Assembly: GCF_041956535.1 (NCBI RefSeq)
Contig: NW_027192210.1
Coordinates: 256,021-320,020, forward strand
DNA length: 64,000 bases
Reading direction: 5' to 3'
Origin: Calcarisporiella thermophila CBS 279.70
Taxonomy: Eukaryota > Calcarisporiellomycota
The notes under the pieces are model-generated. The model was not told the DNA's origin. It did not search any database and saw only the letters and a program-made list of their open reading frames with translations. This document shows, one piece after another, positions 54,233-64,000 of this stretch (position 1 is the stretch's first letter; each line of letters starts with the position of its first letter). Made by a program: the position numbers and the translations under genes.

Positions 54233-54910
54233 AGAGCGCATACGTTACTTTACGCCTTCCACTTCTCTTATTATCTAAAAAAAAAAAACAAATCTAAATA
54301 AACCTATACTTTAAAAATCTATTGAACGGTCTAACTACGGCAAAGGGCATGCCATTCTTAACTATACCTATTTGCAATAAATATGGAAGTTGGATATGTT
54401 TCCCATAGGTGCATAGAATGCATTTAGTATTCAAGAAGACAAGAGGATACTAAAGTGACTCTGGCAACACTAAATAGGTGGTTAGTTTCTCTTTAAATAC
54501 ACTGTCACCAAAACTGCCAATACAGGATCACTCCAGTCTCCTCTATATTGCTAAGGTTCAGTTTTGTTAAAGATGAACATATCAAAATCTTCGAGCCACT
54601 TTAATAGTTAATTGCATAATGTGAGTAGTGTGTAGCTGTGGACAAGCCTGCGCTACTCAACGCATGTAATAATAGTTCACATACTACTAATTTCCTCAAG
54701 AATGAAGCCCCTTTCGACTTAGCATAGGCCACTGCACCCTAACCTCCAAGGAGGTTAATTATTGCGCTTGGCGCGATCGGCGGACTGTTAAATCTAAAAT
54801 TTCATAACGAAACGAGAGCGTTAAATCCAATCGAGAGAGGAAAACTTAGACAATAGGTCAAATACGCCATATATATCAATCTCATTCATGAAATTTTCAC
54901 CGCTATCAAC
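54233..54910. other. Intergenic upstream of the GH9 gene
   Basis: 678 bp. Poly-A run near 54278-54287. It holds the 3' flank of RPS0 and the GH9 promoter. No gene seen. Confidence 0.5.
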
Positions 54911-57117
54911 ATGATGCTTTCATACTTTCTCTTTATCCTCATGCTAGCCCAACTTCTATTTGCCCAAGACGCAGAGCAGACTGCCCCATTATCCTCTCAG
55001 GTCGTTCCTGCGACGAGCATATTGCAGCCTGCACTCCCCACATCGAATGGAGCAGGGAATAACAACTCGATTCCGGTAGAATTTCCGAACCCCGAATACA
55101 TTCGTCTCTTAGGCCACAGTTTCTATTTCTATATGGCTCAGCGAAGTGGCAAGTTGGGATCTGATTTTCCTATTTCATGGTGAGCGGTTTTTTAATGCAT
55201 CTTTGTCAAGGGTACAAGTATTCATAAATATTCTTCATTTGAATTTAGGCGACACGATTCTGCACTGGATGATGGGCAAGACCAAGGCGTTGACTTAAGT
55301 GGAGGATACTATGATGCCGGCGATTGTAATGTGTGACTATCTATCATTGGGTGGATACTCGAAAATTAACCTCTTTTTGCAATAGACCTCAAATTCACAT
55401 TCCCGCTTGCCTACACACTCTCCATCGTCTCTTGGGGGGCAATTGAGAATTGGCAAGGTTATGTGCTCTCCAAGCAGACCGACCAACTTAGAGACATGCT
55501 TAAATGGGGCACAGACTGGCTGATAAAGGCTCACCCAGATAACAACACGCTGTTCGTGCAGGTTGGAGATGGGAAGGTGGACAATGAGTGTACGTAGCGA
55601 GAATATCTTATTCTTCCTTTCTTTTCGGTTCTTTAAAACTCGAACTTTTATACGCTTTTACCAGATTGGGGTCCTGATACTGGAATCCCGAAACCTCGGC
55701 CGTCCTACAAAATCACCACTGATAAGAAGGGTACCGATATCGCAGCTGCCACTGCCGCTGCATTCGCCTCGACATCGATGGTCTTTCGCCAGCTGAATCT
55801 CAATCAGGATGCGGATCTGCTTCTTCAGCATGCAAAGGAACTCTTCGTGTTTGCCGAGCAAGAACCCTTTACCCTCTACACCGACTCGGTGCCTGCCTCG
55901 AAAGACTACTATGCTTCACAATCTTTTGCGGATGAATTGGTGTGGGCTGCATTGTAATTCCCTCTTCATTCTTTTTGTTAAACGATAATGCGTCTCACTC
56001 TATCCTCTTCACTCATAGATGGCTTGCGCGCGCAACTAACGATCCTTCCTACAAGCAAAAAGCATCGAATTACTTTGATCGCTTCCGTCTCGCAGGCAAA
56101 AACACTCCAATGGATTGGTCGGACGCAACTGGGGGAGTCTATGTGTTGGGCGCGGAAGTTGATCAAGATACTTCGATATACAGATTGGAAGCGGAACGGT
56201 ATTTGGATGCTAAAGTGAACCAAAAAGACGGAAAATGCTCACTAAAAGCTGAGGGATTGCTCTGGTGCGGAGACGCATCCCAATCCAACTCGTTGCAACC
56301 TCCTCTCAATACTGCTTTTCTCTTGATTACATATGCGAACAAGGTGAATCCGGCTAAGAACTCTACCTACTATCCTTTTGCCATGTCCCAGGTAAATTGA
56401 GCTCGCTATTTAAAATACAAAAAAAAACGTACTGCGAATAACTTTGTCCTGAATTAAATTATCTCATACCCCTACTTAAGTGGAATTATGCCCTCGGAAA
56501 GAACCCGATGAACACACCGGTAGGGGCCTTTCAGAAAAAGTTTTTTTTATCTGTTTCAATCCTCACCCCTTTGTTGGATGCTAGTACGTAGTAGGGGTCC
56601 ACAAAAATTCCCCCGTCAATCCCCATCATGCCGGAGCTCACGGAGGAGTTGGCCTTAAAAACATAAATAGCCCTCCAGTCAACGAACATATTCTCTATGG
56701 TGCCGTTGTCGGTGGTCCAGGAAGCGACGGATGGTTTGATGATGAGAGAACAAACTATGACCAGAGCGAGACAGCTTTGGATTACAATGCAGTGAGTTTT
56801 TGTTGTTTGAATGACCGTCAGCTTCTCTTGCATTTACTAATATATCTTTCTTTCTTTCATCGTCATCAACTCCTTCATAGCCTTTCCAGAGTTTGCTGGC
56901 CTATCAATTGCAAACTACCTCTGAGCCCCCTTATTATGTGTATGTCACCGAACCACGACCCAAACGAGGCGGTCTTCCTACCTGGGCAATCGTGGTTATT
57001 GTGCTGGTAGTATTGCTTTTGGTTGTTGGGTGCTGCTGGTTCTGGATTTACCGTAAGAGGGATGCGTTGCGAAGATATTTCGCAAATAGAAAGAACAGTA
57101 CAAAATCTCATCTATAA
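54911..57117 (+). CDS. Glycoside hydrolase family 9 endoglucanase with C-terminal membrane anchor
   Basis: Cleaves beta-1,4-glucan (cellulose) with inversion. Eight exons (54911..55179, 55249..55325, 55386..55589, 55665..55953, 56019..56391, 56481..56519, 56585..56791, 56881..57117) join to 564 residues. A signal peptide (FLFILMLAQLLFA) comes first. Substrate-site residues follow: WRHDSAL and the catalytic-base motif YYDAGDY, with DAGD at 112-115. YALGKNPMNTPYVVG and PHHAGAHGG form the cleft His region. The catalytic acid lies in SETALDYNA, with Glu at about 479. The last exon adds RPKRGGLPTW, a transmembrane helix (about 520-543) and a basic cytoplasmic tail. It is probably a plasma-membrane or wall-facing cellulase, as in some basidiomycete GH9 enzymes. 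Confidence 0.94.
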
Positions 57118-57838
57118 TAAGCTTAAATTTTATCACTACACTTCAGCCGTTTCTTTTTCTTTCCCTTTTCTTCAATTCTATGATTATTTATGCCAGAGCA
57201 ATATTTTGCTTTAAGTTATTTTTACTGTCAGAATTCCAAACCAATGCATGTGGGCCTGTTCTTGAAACTGAATAAACTATAGATAAATTAGCTAGTAGAA
57301 CATATCATTTGTTTTTACCATCAAATATAGTACGAAAGGCTCTCTCCGGCTTCTTTCACACTACGAATTAGCTTTAGCTGCTTTCGGTTTTGGCCTATTG
57401 GCATCCTAATCCTGTTCTTGGAAAAGAATAGGTGTAGGGTAGTAACGAGTCGAGCCCACATAACTTTATGGGGTTGAACAGAGAAGCTACCCAGAGTCAT
57501 TCTGTGAAAGTTGAACTGCAGCTGGCATCGTTGTGAAGAGGAGAGAAGGATCCCAGCATCGGGACGAGCCAACGTCTCTTGTAGCAAGAGAAGCTCGAAT
57601 TCCCCGCAACCTTCATCCTAGATTTGTGACCTCTCTGCGAAATTAAATTGGATAGGCGGCTTGCCAGAAAATAAATTATGGGATCCCTCTGAATACATAG
57701 CATTTAAACCTTAAATTTTTTAATGCCAATCGATCCAATTTTGATAGCGAAATGTATTGTGCATATATTGGGTAGCGACGACCCGATTACTTTGACAACC
57801 CAGACATCACAGTACATACTATTTTCCACTCGACAACA
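57118..57838. other. Intergenic, GH9 end to retroelement start
   Basis: 721 bp. AT-rich with a few short frames. Retroelement 5' flank is expected here, but I could not recognise an LTR matching the other side. No gene seen. Confidence 0.5.
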
Positions 57839-58190
57839 ATGAGCCCTACCAACATGGAAGATGTATCCAAATTGGATCCTAATCGTATGCTTCAATACAT
57901 TGCGAAACTCCAAAAAACTTGTGATACTCTTAAAAAGAAGGTCGCTGATAGCGAAAAATCTATGCACGATCCTTCTCTCACTCAAGATGCTGCTCTTTGA
58001 TCTAGCATCAAACTCGGTAAACCTCCATACTTCTTTGGTAACTTTGGAGAGGACATAGACACTTGGGTCTCAGCCATTAAGCGCTTCCTTCAACCGCACA
58101 GTCTTTCTTCTAAGGACGAGATACTCTATGCTATAACTTCATCTCTCGTCAACTTGTCAAAGGGCTTCAAATTAGAATGGTAGCCATCGA
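57839..58190 (+). pseudogene. Retroelement gag fragment
   Basis: ATG at 57839, with KLQKTCDTLKKK as a leading coil, then an in-frame TGA at 57998..58000. The same frame continues KPPYFFGNFGEDIDTWVSAI, which resembles the start of a gypsy capsid. The rest of gag is missing or scrambled. Confidence 0.7.
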
Positions 58191-58296
58191 CCCATTCCAA
58201 CTCACTTTCGCCGATAGTAATTCACAATAATGCAATCAACAAGTCCGAGACATTTCTCTTCAAGTCAACAATTACCGTGAAAAGTTAAATCTTTTT

Positions 58297-59160
58297 GTGG
58301 TTGACCTTCCATGTTTTGACATTATCTTGGGAAAACCTTGGCTTGCAAGAAACCAACCTGAAATCAATTGGGTAACTAATGACATTAAATTCCAACATAA
58401 TAGCAAAAGCATCCACTGGAAAAGCAAGAACACACCCATCACTACCTTATCAGCAATGCAAGTACAACGCGCTGCCCATAATTCAGACAATCAAGTATTT
58501 CTCGCTATAATTTCACCAGTCAACAATAACAATAATATCAACCACCACCACAACAAGTGCCCACTCCCCAGAATCGATAAGCTTCTTGATCGATTTGCAG
58601 GCGCAAAAGTATTCTCCAAAATCGACTTGCAATCCGGCTATCATCAAATCAGAATCGCAGAACAAGATACTCTCAAAACAGCCTTTCGAACTCGTTATGG
58701 ACACTATGAATTTAAGGTTCTTCCATTCGGTTTAACCAACGCTCCTGCTACGTTTATGACTTTAATGAACAACATTTTTAATCCGCTACTCAATGAATGT
58801 GTTATTGTATATTTGGATGATATCTTAGTATACAGTAAGGACATTCATGAACACCTCAAGTATCTTCGCCAAGTTCTTCAGATTCTTCGTGACAACAAAT
58901 TATACGCCAAAGCCAGCAAATGCGACTTCCTCTGCACCACAATTGAATTTTTAGGTCAGGTTTTCACACCAGAAGGAATCCAAGTTGACCCCAAGAAAAC
59001 CTCTGCAATTCAATCCTCAGCAGAACAGAACTATGCAACCCATGAAAAGGAACTTTTAGCCATTGTACAATCCCTTCTCACTTGGCGTATTTATCTCGGG
59101 GGTAATCATTTCAACGCTATCATTCTTCTCTACGTTTTTTCCATACGCAACCCACTTTAA
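58297..59160 (+). pseudogene. Retroelement pol fragment: protease end, reverse transcriptase, RNase H start
   Basis: An open frame joins a protease C-terminal piece ([18 protein letters not shown]; the DTGA active site is absent) to a reverse transcriptase. RT motifs are [27 protein letters not shown] and [14 protein letters not shown] (YLDD catalytic Asp pair). The N-terminal RT part is missing: [11 protein letters not shown] runs straight into [14 protein letters not shown]. The thumb/linker is also shortened, since [18 protein letters not shown] of RNase H comes abruptly. The frame then stops at 59160. Confidence 0.88.
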
Positions 59161-59378
59161 CAAGACACCAAGCTCGTTGGATGGAACTTCTTCATCAATA
59201 TGACTTCGACATTCTGTATCAACCTGGAAAACCTTATGTTGTTGCCGATGCCTTATCCAGACGCCCTGATCTTCAAGTTAATGCAATATGTCACATTGCC
59301 ACTGATCAAATTTTCTTAGAACAAGTCAAGCTTGGATACAACTCCGATCAATTTTCGCGACCTTTGTGGATTTATTAG
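59161..59378 (+). pseudogene. Retroelement RNase H end / linker fragment
   Basis: A shifted frame gives QARWMELLHQYDFDILYQPGK and VVADALSRRPDL, the usual end of gypsy RNase H and start of the linker. It ends at a stop codon at 59376..59378. Confidence 0.8.
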
Positions 59379-59520
59379 AGCACCCTGACAAACCAATTCC
59401 TAAACAACTTCACTATCGTGTCAAGAACTTCACTCTTCATGACGGTTTTCTTTATTACGGGGGAGAGAGGCGAAAAATAGAGTTTGTGTTCCAAATATTT
59501 CGACACTTCGTTTTACACTG

Positions 59521-60158
59521 TTGAAAGAGCATCACGACACAGCTACCGCAGAACACCTTGGATTCGACAAAACGTACGAGAACATGCACCGACATTTCTA
59601 TTGGCCACACTTGGAAAAAACTTTTAAGCGATATGTTGCGAGCTGCGATACTTGTCAACGCATTAAGTCAAGTAACCAATTGCCCGCTATACTACTTCAA
59701 CCTCAACCCAATCCAACCAAAAGATGGCAACAAGTGGCATGGATCTTATTGTACAACTCCCTAGGATTCGAACAGGCTTCGACATTATCGTAGTTTTTGT
59801 GGATCAATTGACTAAGATGGCGCACTTTGTTCCAACAACAACTACAATTTCTGCACCCGAACTTGCACGGATATACTTTGACACCATATTTCGGTACCAT
59901 GGACTTCCTGAAGCAAACATATCCGACCGCGACCCTCGTTTTATAAGCAATTTCTGGAATGCACTCTTTAGGATCTTGGATACTAAACTCTTAATGTCTA
60001 GTGCATATCACCCACAGAATGACGGCCAAACCGGACGTACCAACAGAACGCTTGAGCAAAGGTTACGCGCTTACGTCTCTTATAAACAAGACAACTGGGA
60101 CAAATTGCTTCCATATTCCGAATTCGCGTACAACAACGCCAGACAGGATTCCACGTAA
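59521..60158 (+). pseudogene. Retroelement integrase fragment
   Basis: The zinc-binding H-H-C-C region is present (LKEHHDT, YWPHLE, CDTCQRIKS), then MDLIVQLP, VDQLTKMAHF and SDRDPRFISNFW of the catalytic core. The third catalytic acid position reads GQTGRTN instead of GQTERTN, that is, Gly for Glu. A one-base frameshift near 59730 separates the zinc and core parts, and a TAA interrupts after ARQDST. Confidence 0.85.
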
Positions 60159-60257
60159 CTTTCACCCTTTTATCTTGCAACTGGAGAACACCCAATAGCA
60201 CCAGCAACGCTACTTCATTCCAATGAAGTAACCCAAGTTCCAGCAACAAATGAGTTT

Positions 60258-60731
60258 TTGCAACATATGAGGAACTTGATCATCATTGCCACGGATAACC
60301 TCAACGCAGCAAAATTACACCAAGCTCAGTTCGCCAACGAACAACGTCGCAACCTTGAATTTCAGGGCGGCGATAAAGTCCTTCTTTCAACTAAAAACTT
60401 CACGCCCGCGAATCAAGCACGACGCCCTACGAAGAAACTTCAACACAAGTACACAGGTCCCTTTGAAATTGCTGAAGCTATATCAACCGTAGCGTACAGG
60501 CTTAAGCTCCCAAATACAATCAGAATTCATCCAGTCTTTCACGTATCACTCCTTAAGGCTTATCATGAAAACCCGGCTGATTTCCCAGAACGCATCGCAC
60601 CACCACCTCCACCAGTTGAATGGACAGGATACCTTGACTCCGAATCAACTTGGGAACCTCTTGTCAGCTTAACGAATGCCCAAGAATCAATTCAAGAATA
60701 CGAAGCGAGTTTTGAAGAACAACGTTCTTAA
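60258..60731 (+). pseudogene. Retroelement integrase tail and truncated chromodomain
   Basis: Integrase C-terminal region: GGDKVLLSTKNF, KYTGPFEIAEAI, HPVFHVSLLKAY. The chromodomain then begins midway: EWTGYLDSESTWEPL and NAQESIQEYE are present, but the first strands of the domain are missing behind a PPPPP stretch. It ends EEQRS stop at 60731. Confidence 0.85.
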
Positions 60732-61313
60732 AGAGAGGAGAGTGTAAGAGGATACATTCAATTATGGATATGCACAGGACGCCACGATGATCTTTATGCA
60801 AAACCGCTTCAGCCTATCCTGGTTTCATACTCTTTTTGTTCCATATCCACATAGTCAAGCCATTAGCCACTGCATTGTTCTTTTATCTTATAAATATGTT
60901 TCAGCCAATTTCAATAACAATAGCGATAGTTTTTTCCTTTTTAATAATTCCTGGACTTTCCCACTGAACACTGACACATTGACTCCAGTTACATATTGTG
61001 TGCAGATTTCTTAAGCTACATTCTCTGCTCGGAGCAAGAGTTCATTTCAGTAGGAAACGATAGACGGCATGATAGAGTGAAATATGCTATTGTGAAAGTC
61101 ATTGTTCAAAATTCTATCTAATGCCAATTCAGCTTTCTATATCGCATTGGAGTAATGACGAAGATTGAAATGAAATATGCTGATTTGATGAATTTAAAAA
61201 TGGGATATTGTGTGGAATAGCATGGCCTTTTGTTGTATAGGCCAGGGACAGATAGATTCATTTCATAAAAATACTATAAAAAACATATCAAAAATAAACC
61301 ACTTATTCATATA
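60732..61313. other. Intergenic, 3' flank of the retroelement
   Basis: 582 bp starting with a possible polypurine tract at 60730..60743. It may contain a degraded 3' LTR. I found no matching 5' copy. No gene seen. Confidence 0.45.
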
Positions 61314-63157
61314 TTAGGTCGCGAATTTAGCCCCCTGCAAGCTGCCAAACACATTAGTAGGATCAAGCTCGGCTTTAAGCCTTAACAGCCTCTCCTTGTT
61401 TTCACCAATCTCCTTGCTGATATCTTCTAGTCCTTCTGAGAAGTTCACATACACCCGATTGGAGTTTCCGTCCTCCAATAATATCCTGGAGATCTCGTGG
61501 GACCAATTGGCTATTTCTTTATCCAATTCCTTGCTCTTCCAACGAGGAAGCACTACCGCATTCATCAGGTCGTCGCGCCAGGGAAAGGCCGCTTCGTCGC
61601 GTGCATGTTCTATATTGACTTTCGGATGGTACATTTCAATTAACACAGCTGATTGCATCGCCTCGGGATACTTATCTGTCATGCTCGTGTACTTTTCAAA
61701 CGCACGTTTCAAAGTGGGATACTTGAGTTGACGAAGATTAGCCGGACTGAATCTATTCGAGAGGTAGAAACTATAAATAAGCGACGAGATACACGAGCAA
61801 TATACGTGTGCTCGTGGAGATTAAACTCGGGAATGAAATGCAATACCTCTTTCTATCACCAAAGGTGGCAATGTGATTCAGGGTCCCATTGATGGTTTCG
61901 TAGGGGACCATTCCAAGTTGCTCCATGACCGGACGTGCATCTAAAAAGGAAGCAAAGAGTCTCTTTGCCTCTGCTTCGTCCCCGTTGTAAAACGGGACAA
62001 CAACGAGCGATGGCGCGAAATTTGCTGGAGGCGGCCTGGCAAATGCTATGATGGCCGCGGAACGCTCATTCATAATGCTATGAAATTTTTCAGCAGCTGC
62101 AATGACCTTTTCGAGGTCCGAGCCCGGGAAGATCAGCTGGCCACTGAATACTTCGTTAGGCTGATCAAACGCACGATAAACAAACTACAAGGAGAGAAGA
62201 GGGTTGATTTCTTTTGACAAGCCAACGGGTGGAAGAACCCCATTATAGTCCTGCGTCTACCATACCTCTGTAACGGCTCCCAAACATTTGCCATATCCTC
62301 GAATACCCCAAAAAATTTCAGGATTCTCTGTCTTGGAGGCCTTGATAATCTTCCCATCCGCGGTAATCATCTCTACTTCTTCAAGAACATCGATTACAAG
62401 ACCCTGTAGCATTGTGGGGTTAGGGATGACATAAGGTTCCTTATTCAATAAAAATATAAGAAAAGCAGTAATTATTCAAACCATACATAAAATCCAGTCA
62501 ACCATCCGTATCCGCCCCCAAGTGTTAAACCCCCAATACCGGTATGATTGACGGTACCACCGACTTTGTAAGGCGCATAATAATAGTAATATTTTAGAAA
62601 GATAGGGAGAAATAGACAGCACTCCAAGCAAGCAAACCTGTGGCGAGCTTATGTTTTGCTAACGCCCCATCAACGTCACGCCAGGTGGCACCACCTCCCG
62701 CGTAGACCAGTTTTCTTTCCGGGTCTACCTTGACCTGATTAAGTTGGGTTAGATCAACGACGATACCGCTGCTACTAGAACCGCCTGAGCACGAATGACC
62801 GCCGCCTTTGACGGCCATATTGATTTTATTGGCGGTGACAAATTTTAGCTATAAAAGGAACATGCAGGTTTAAGAGGTGGGTGAAAGACTTCAATTTGAA
62901 GGGAAAATCGTACAGTAAGGGAGACATCCTGAGCGCTGGCGCACTGGACGACCATTTGCGCACGCCGCACCGCCGTTTCCGACCACCTAGAATCATGTTC
63001 CGCGTTGAACCATACCATTAGACCTTACACTACAACTAGCCACAACTAACCTCTCAAGGGATCGCTCATACCCATCATCGCCCGGAACAAACACTCTTGC
63101 ACCTGGGGAAAGGTTCTTTTTGAAGCTATCGATTTCGTTCTGCTTTATTGCCACCAT
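61314..63157 (-). CDS. FAD-binding oxidase with berberine-bridge-type C-terminus
   Basis: Covalent-flavin oxidoreductase of the PCMH/BBE family. Seven exons (63051..63157, 62914..62986, 62638..62848, 62487..62563, 62266..62403, 61847..62184, 61314..61770) join to 466 residues. The FAD domain includes [16 protein letters not shown] with the covalent His at about 78, [20 protein letters not shown] and [18 protein letters not shown] second flavin-linking Cys of the G-C-VG type is not present at the usual place, so it seems a mono-covalent form. The C-terminal end ([27 protein letters not shown]) is the BBE signature. No signal peptide, so it is probably cytosolic. The substrate is unknown; family members oxidise sugars, alkaloids and other alcohols. 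Confidence 0.92.
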
Positions 63158-63920
63158 TTTCTTGATGTTCGAAAGTGAGGGGGGAAAATTTGAGCAAAAA
63201 ATAAGACGTGAAAAACTAGTTGTAATTTGTATTTATACTATGCCTGGGATTACTTGTGTGCATGGGGGCTTTCACCTGGCGTGAATATACGTTAATAGCC
63301 ACTTCAGCCGAGTAGAAAAGAGACACTCGTCCTATGAAGTCCAATGAAGTCGAGGTGATTCACCACAACTAAATCAAATTTATGCCTGCAAAAATAGAAT
63401 AGAGTGTTCTGGCTATGGACCGCTCTTTTGACCGGCCAAAAAATCAGGCATCCAATACAATGAAAGCCTTAAAAGAGCTCGACGATAAAGTGAGGCAGAT
63501 GATTTCTTGCTATCCAATTTTTTTTTCCCGGACGTCCGAATTCTACTGTGTGACATTTTAGAAAGTTTAATATTTGTCAAATAGATTCTAAGGTGATAGG
63601 CTAATGGCGCGTGGCTCAGAACCTTGTATTGGGATGGGATGAAAGACAGCGTTTAACCTTTTTTTGTCATTCACCGGAATGGAGAAGAAAAAGAAGCCAT
63701 GTTTATTATCTGAAATAATCCCATTTTTATTCATCAGTTTTAAACACTTATTTGTAGTAAGAAAGAGAGATAATATTATGAATTGATGATTAAAGAAGAC
63801 TAATATATATAAACAAATATGCTAATTCTTCATAATATTTATTATAAATGCGAGATAGGAGGGAGAAGGAAGGGAAGAGAGTAATTTAGATGGAGAGAGA
63901 ATCATGGCAGTGCTTTGGAC
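63158..63920. other. Intergenic
   Basis: 763 bp upstream of the flavin oxidase gene. AT-rich, no gene seen. Confidence 0.5.
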
Positions 63921-64000
63921 TTAAGCACGTGGTCTCTGCATCGGCGGCGAGAAGCGGTTACGGAGAGCGGCACCCACAGGATTGGGGACGGGGCGGAGGA
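63921..64000 (-). CDS. Possible 3' end of a gene on the minus strand (partial)
   Basis: Reading leftwards from the window edge, one frame stays open for 26 codons and reads LRPVPNPVGAALRNRFSPP, ending QRPRA at a stop at 63921..63923. It is Arg/Pro-rich and GC-rich compared with the AT-rich flank, as expected for coding sequence. Too short to assign. Confidence 0.35.
   Translation of the reverse strand, partial: LRPVPNPVGAALRNRFSPPMQRPRA

Larger units (their letters stand above)
57839..60731 (+). mobile_element. Degenerate Ty3/gypsy (chromovirus-type) LTR retrotransposon
   Basis: Remnant in the usual Ty3/gypsy order: gag, protease fragment, reverse transcriptase, RNase H fragment, integrase, chromodomain. 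It has in-frame stops, frameshifts and internal deletions, so it cannot act on its own. The integrase-then-chromodomain end identifies a chromovirus. A purine-rich tract (AAAGAGAGGAGAG) follows the last stop at 60730 and may be the polypurine tract. I could not find a matching LTR pair by eye. Individual fragments are listed below. Confidence 0.88.

Noticed and set aside
57118-57838. Search for a 5' LTR matching the 3' side of the retroelement (60737-61310)
   Set aside because: No matching stretch was recognisable by eye, so no LTR pair is annotated.
1-64000. CRISPR arrays, rRNA genes, prokaryotic operons
   Set aside because: None seen; the window is intron-rich nuclear fungal DNA.

Overview
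This 64 kb window is nuclear DNA of a filamentous fungus. Genes are packed on both strands and split by short GT-AG introns of about 45-120 bp with CTAAC-like branch sites. Fungal marker proteins are present: a small mitoribosomal protein of the Mrp51 family, a Crz1-like zinc-finger factor and a Syp1/FCHo muniscin. A mitochondrial TRAP1-type Hsp90, a heme oxygenase, UreF and a membrane-anchored GH9 cellulase occur together, and TRAP1 is missing from Saccharomyces. I therefore infer an early-diverging or otherwise gene-rich fungal lineage, but I cannot name it.

Layout. 0-6 kb: the 5' part of a ribosomal protein uS2 (RPS0) gene, divergent from an 11-exon THO2 gene (mRNA export). 6-14 kb: a J-domain protein, a long gene-free stretch, a small secreted protein, a lipase-like hydrolase and TRAP1. 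15-23 kb: an HSF-type factor broken by a homopolymer frameshift, an FCHo-type endocytic adaptor, and ORC5. 22.6-28 kb: tail-anchored heme oxygenase, Crz1-like factor, B-type cyclin and a small mitochondrial membrane protein. 28-33.9 kb: UreF, a KEN-box protein with a sororin-like tail, mitochondrial SSB (RIM1) and a membrane class-3 lipase. 35-42.6 kb: SVP26/TEX261, an Irc21-type cytochrome b5, a Swf1-like palmitoyltransferase, a CMD-domain protein and a GATA-like plus PHD protein. 43-53 kb: an ASPP-like ankyrin protein, an ELO elongase, a YciI-like protein, an NTF2/RGG (G3BP-like) protein and Mrp51.

53-64 kb is different in character. It holds a second RPS0 copy interrupted by a 399-base N gap, a transmembrane GH9 endoglucanase, a decayed Ty3/gypsy chromovirus-type retrotransposon and a flavin oxidase. 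It looks like the accessory part of the window.

Most genes are housekeeping and function independently; many neighbours are divergent pairs sharing 160-560 bp promoters. Several cell-cycle genes (ORC5, the B-type cyclin, and the ASPP-like gene with a tandem pair) carry ACGCGT (MCB-like) elements upstream, suggesting shared G1/S control. The most notable points are the two RPS0 copies ending at the same exonic base at the window edge and at the N gap, the candidate fungal sororin, the ASPP-like protein with a tandem MCB promoter, the divergent heme oxygenase with its haem-ligand histidine on a 29-nt exon, and the HSF frameshift. I saw no CRISPR array and no rRNA or tRNA gene. Exon borders were set by eye from splice signals and frame continuity.
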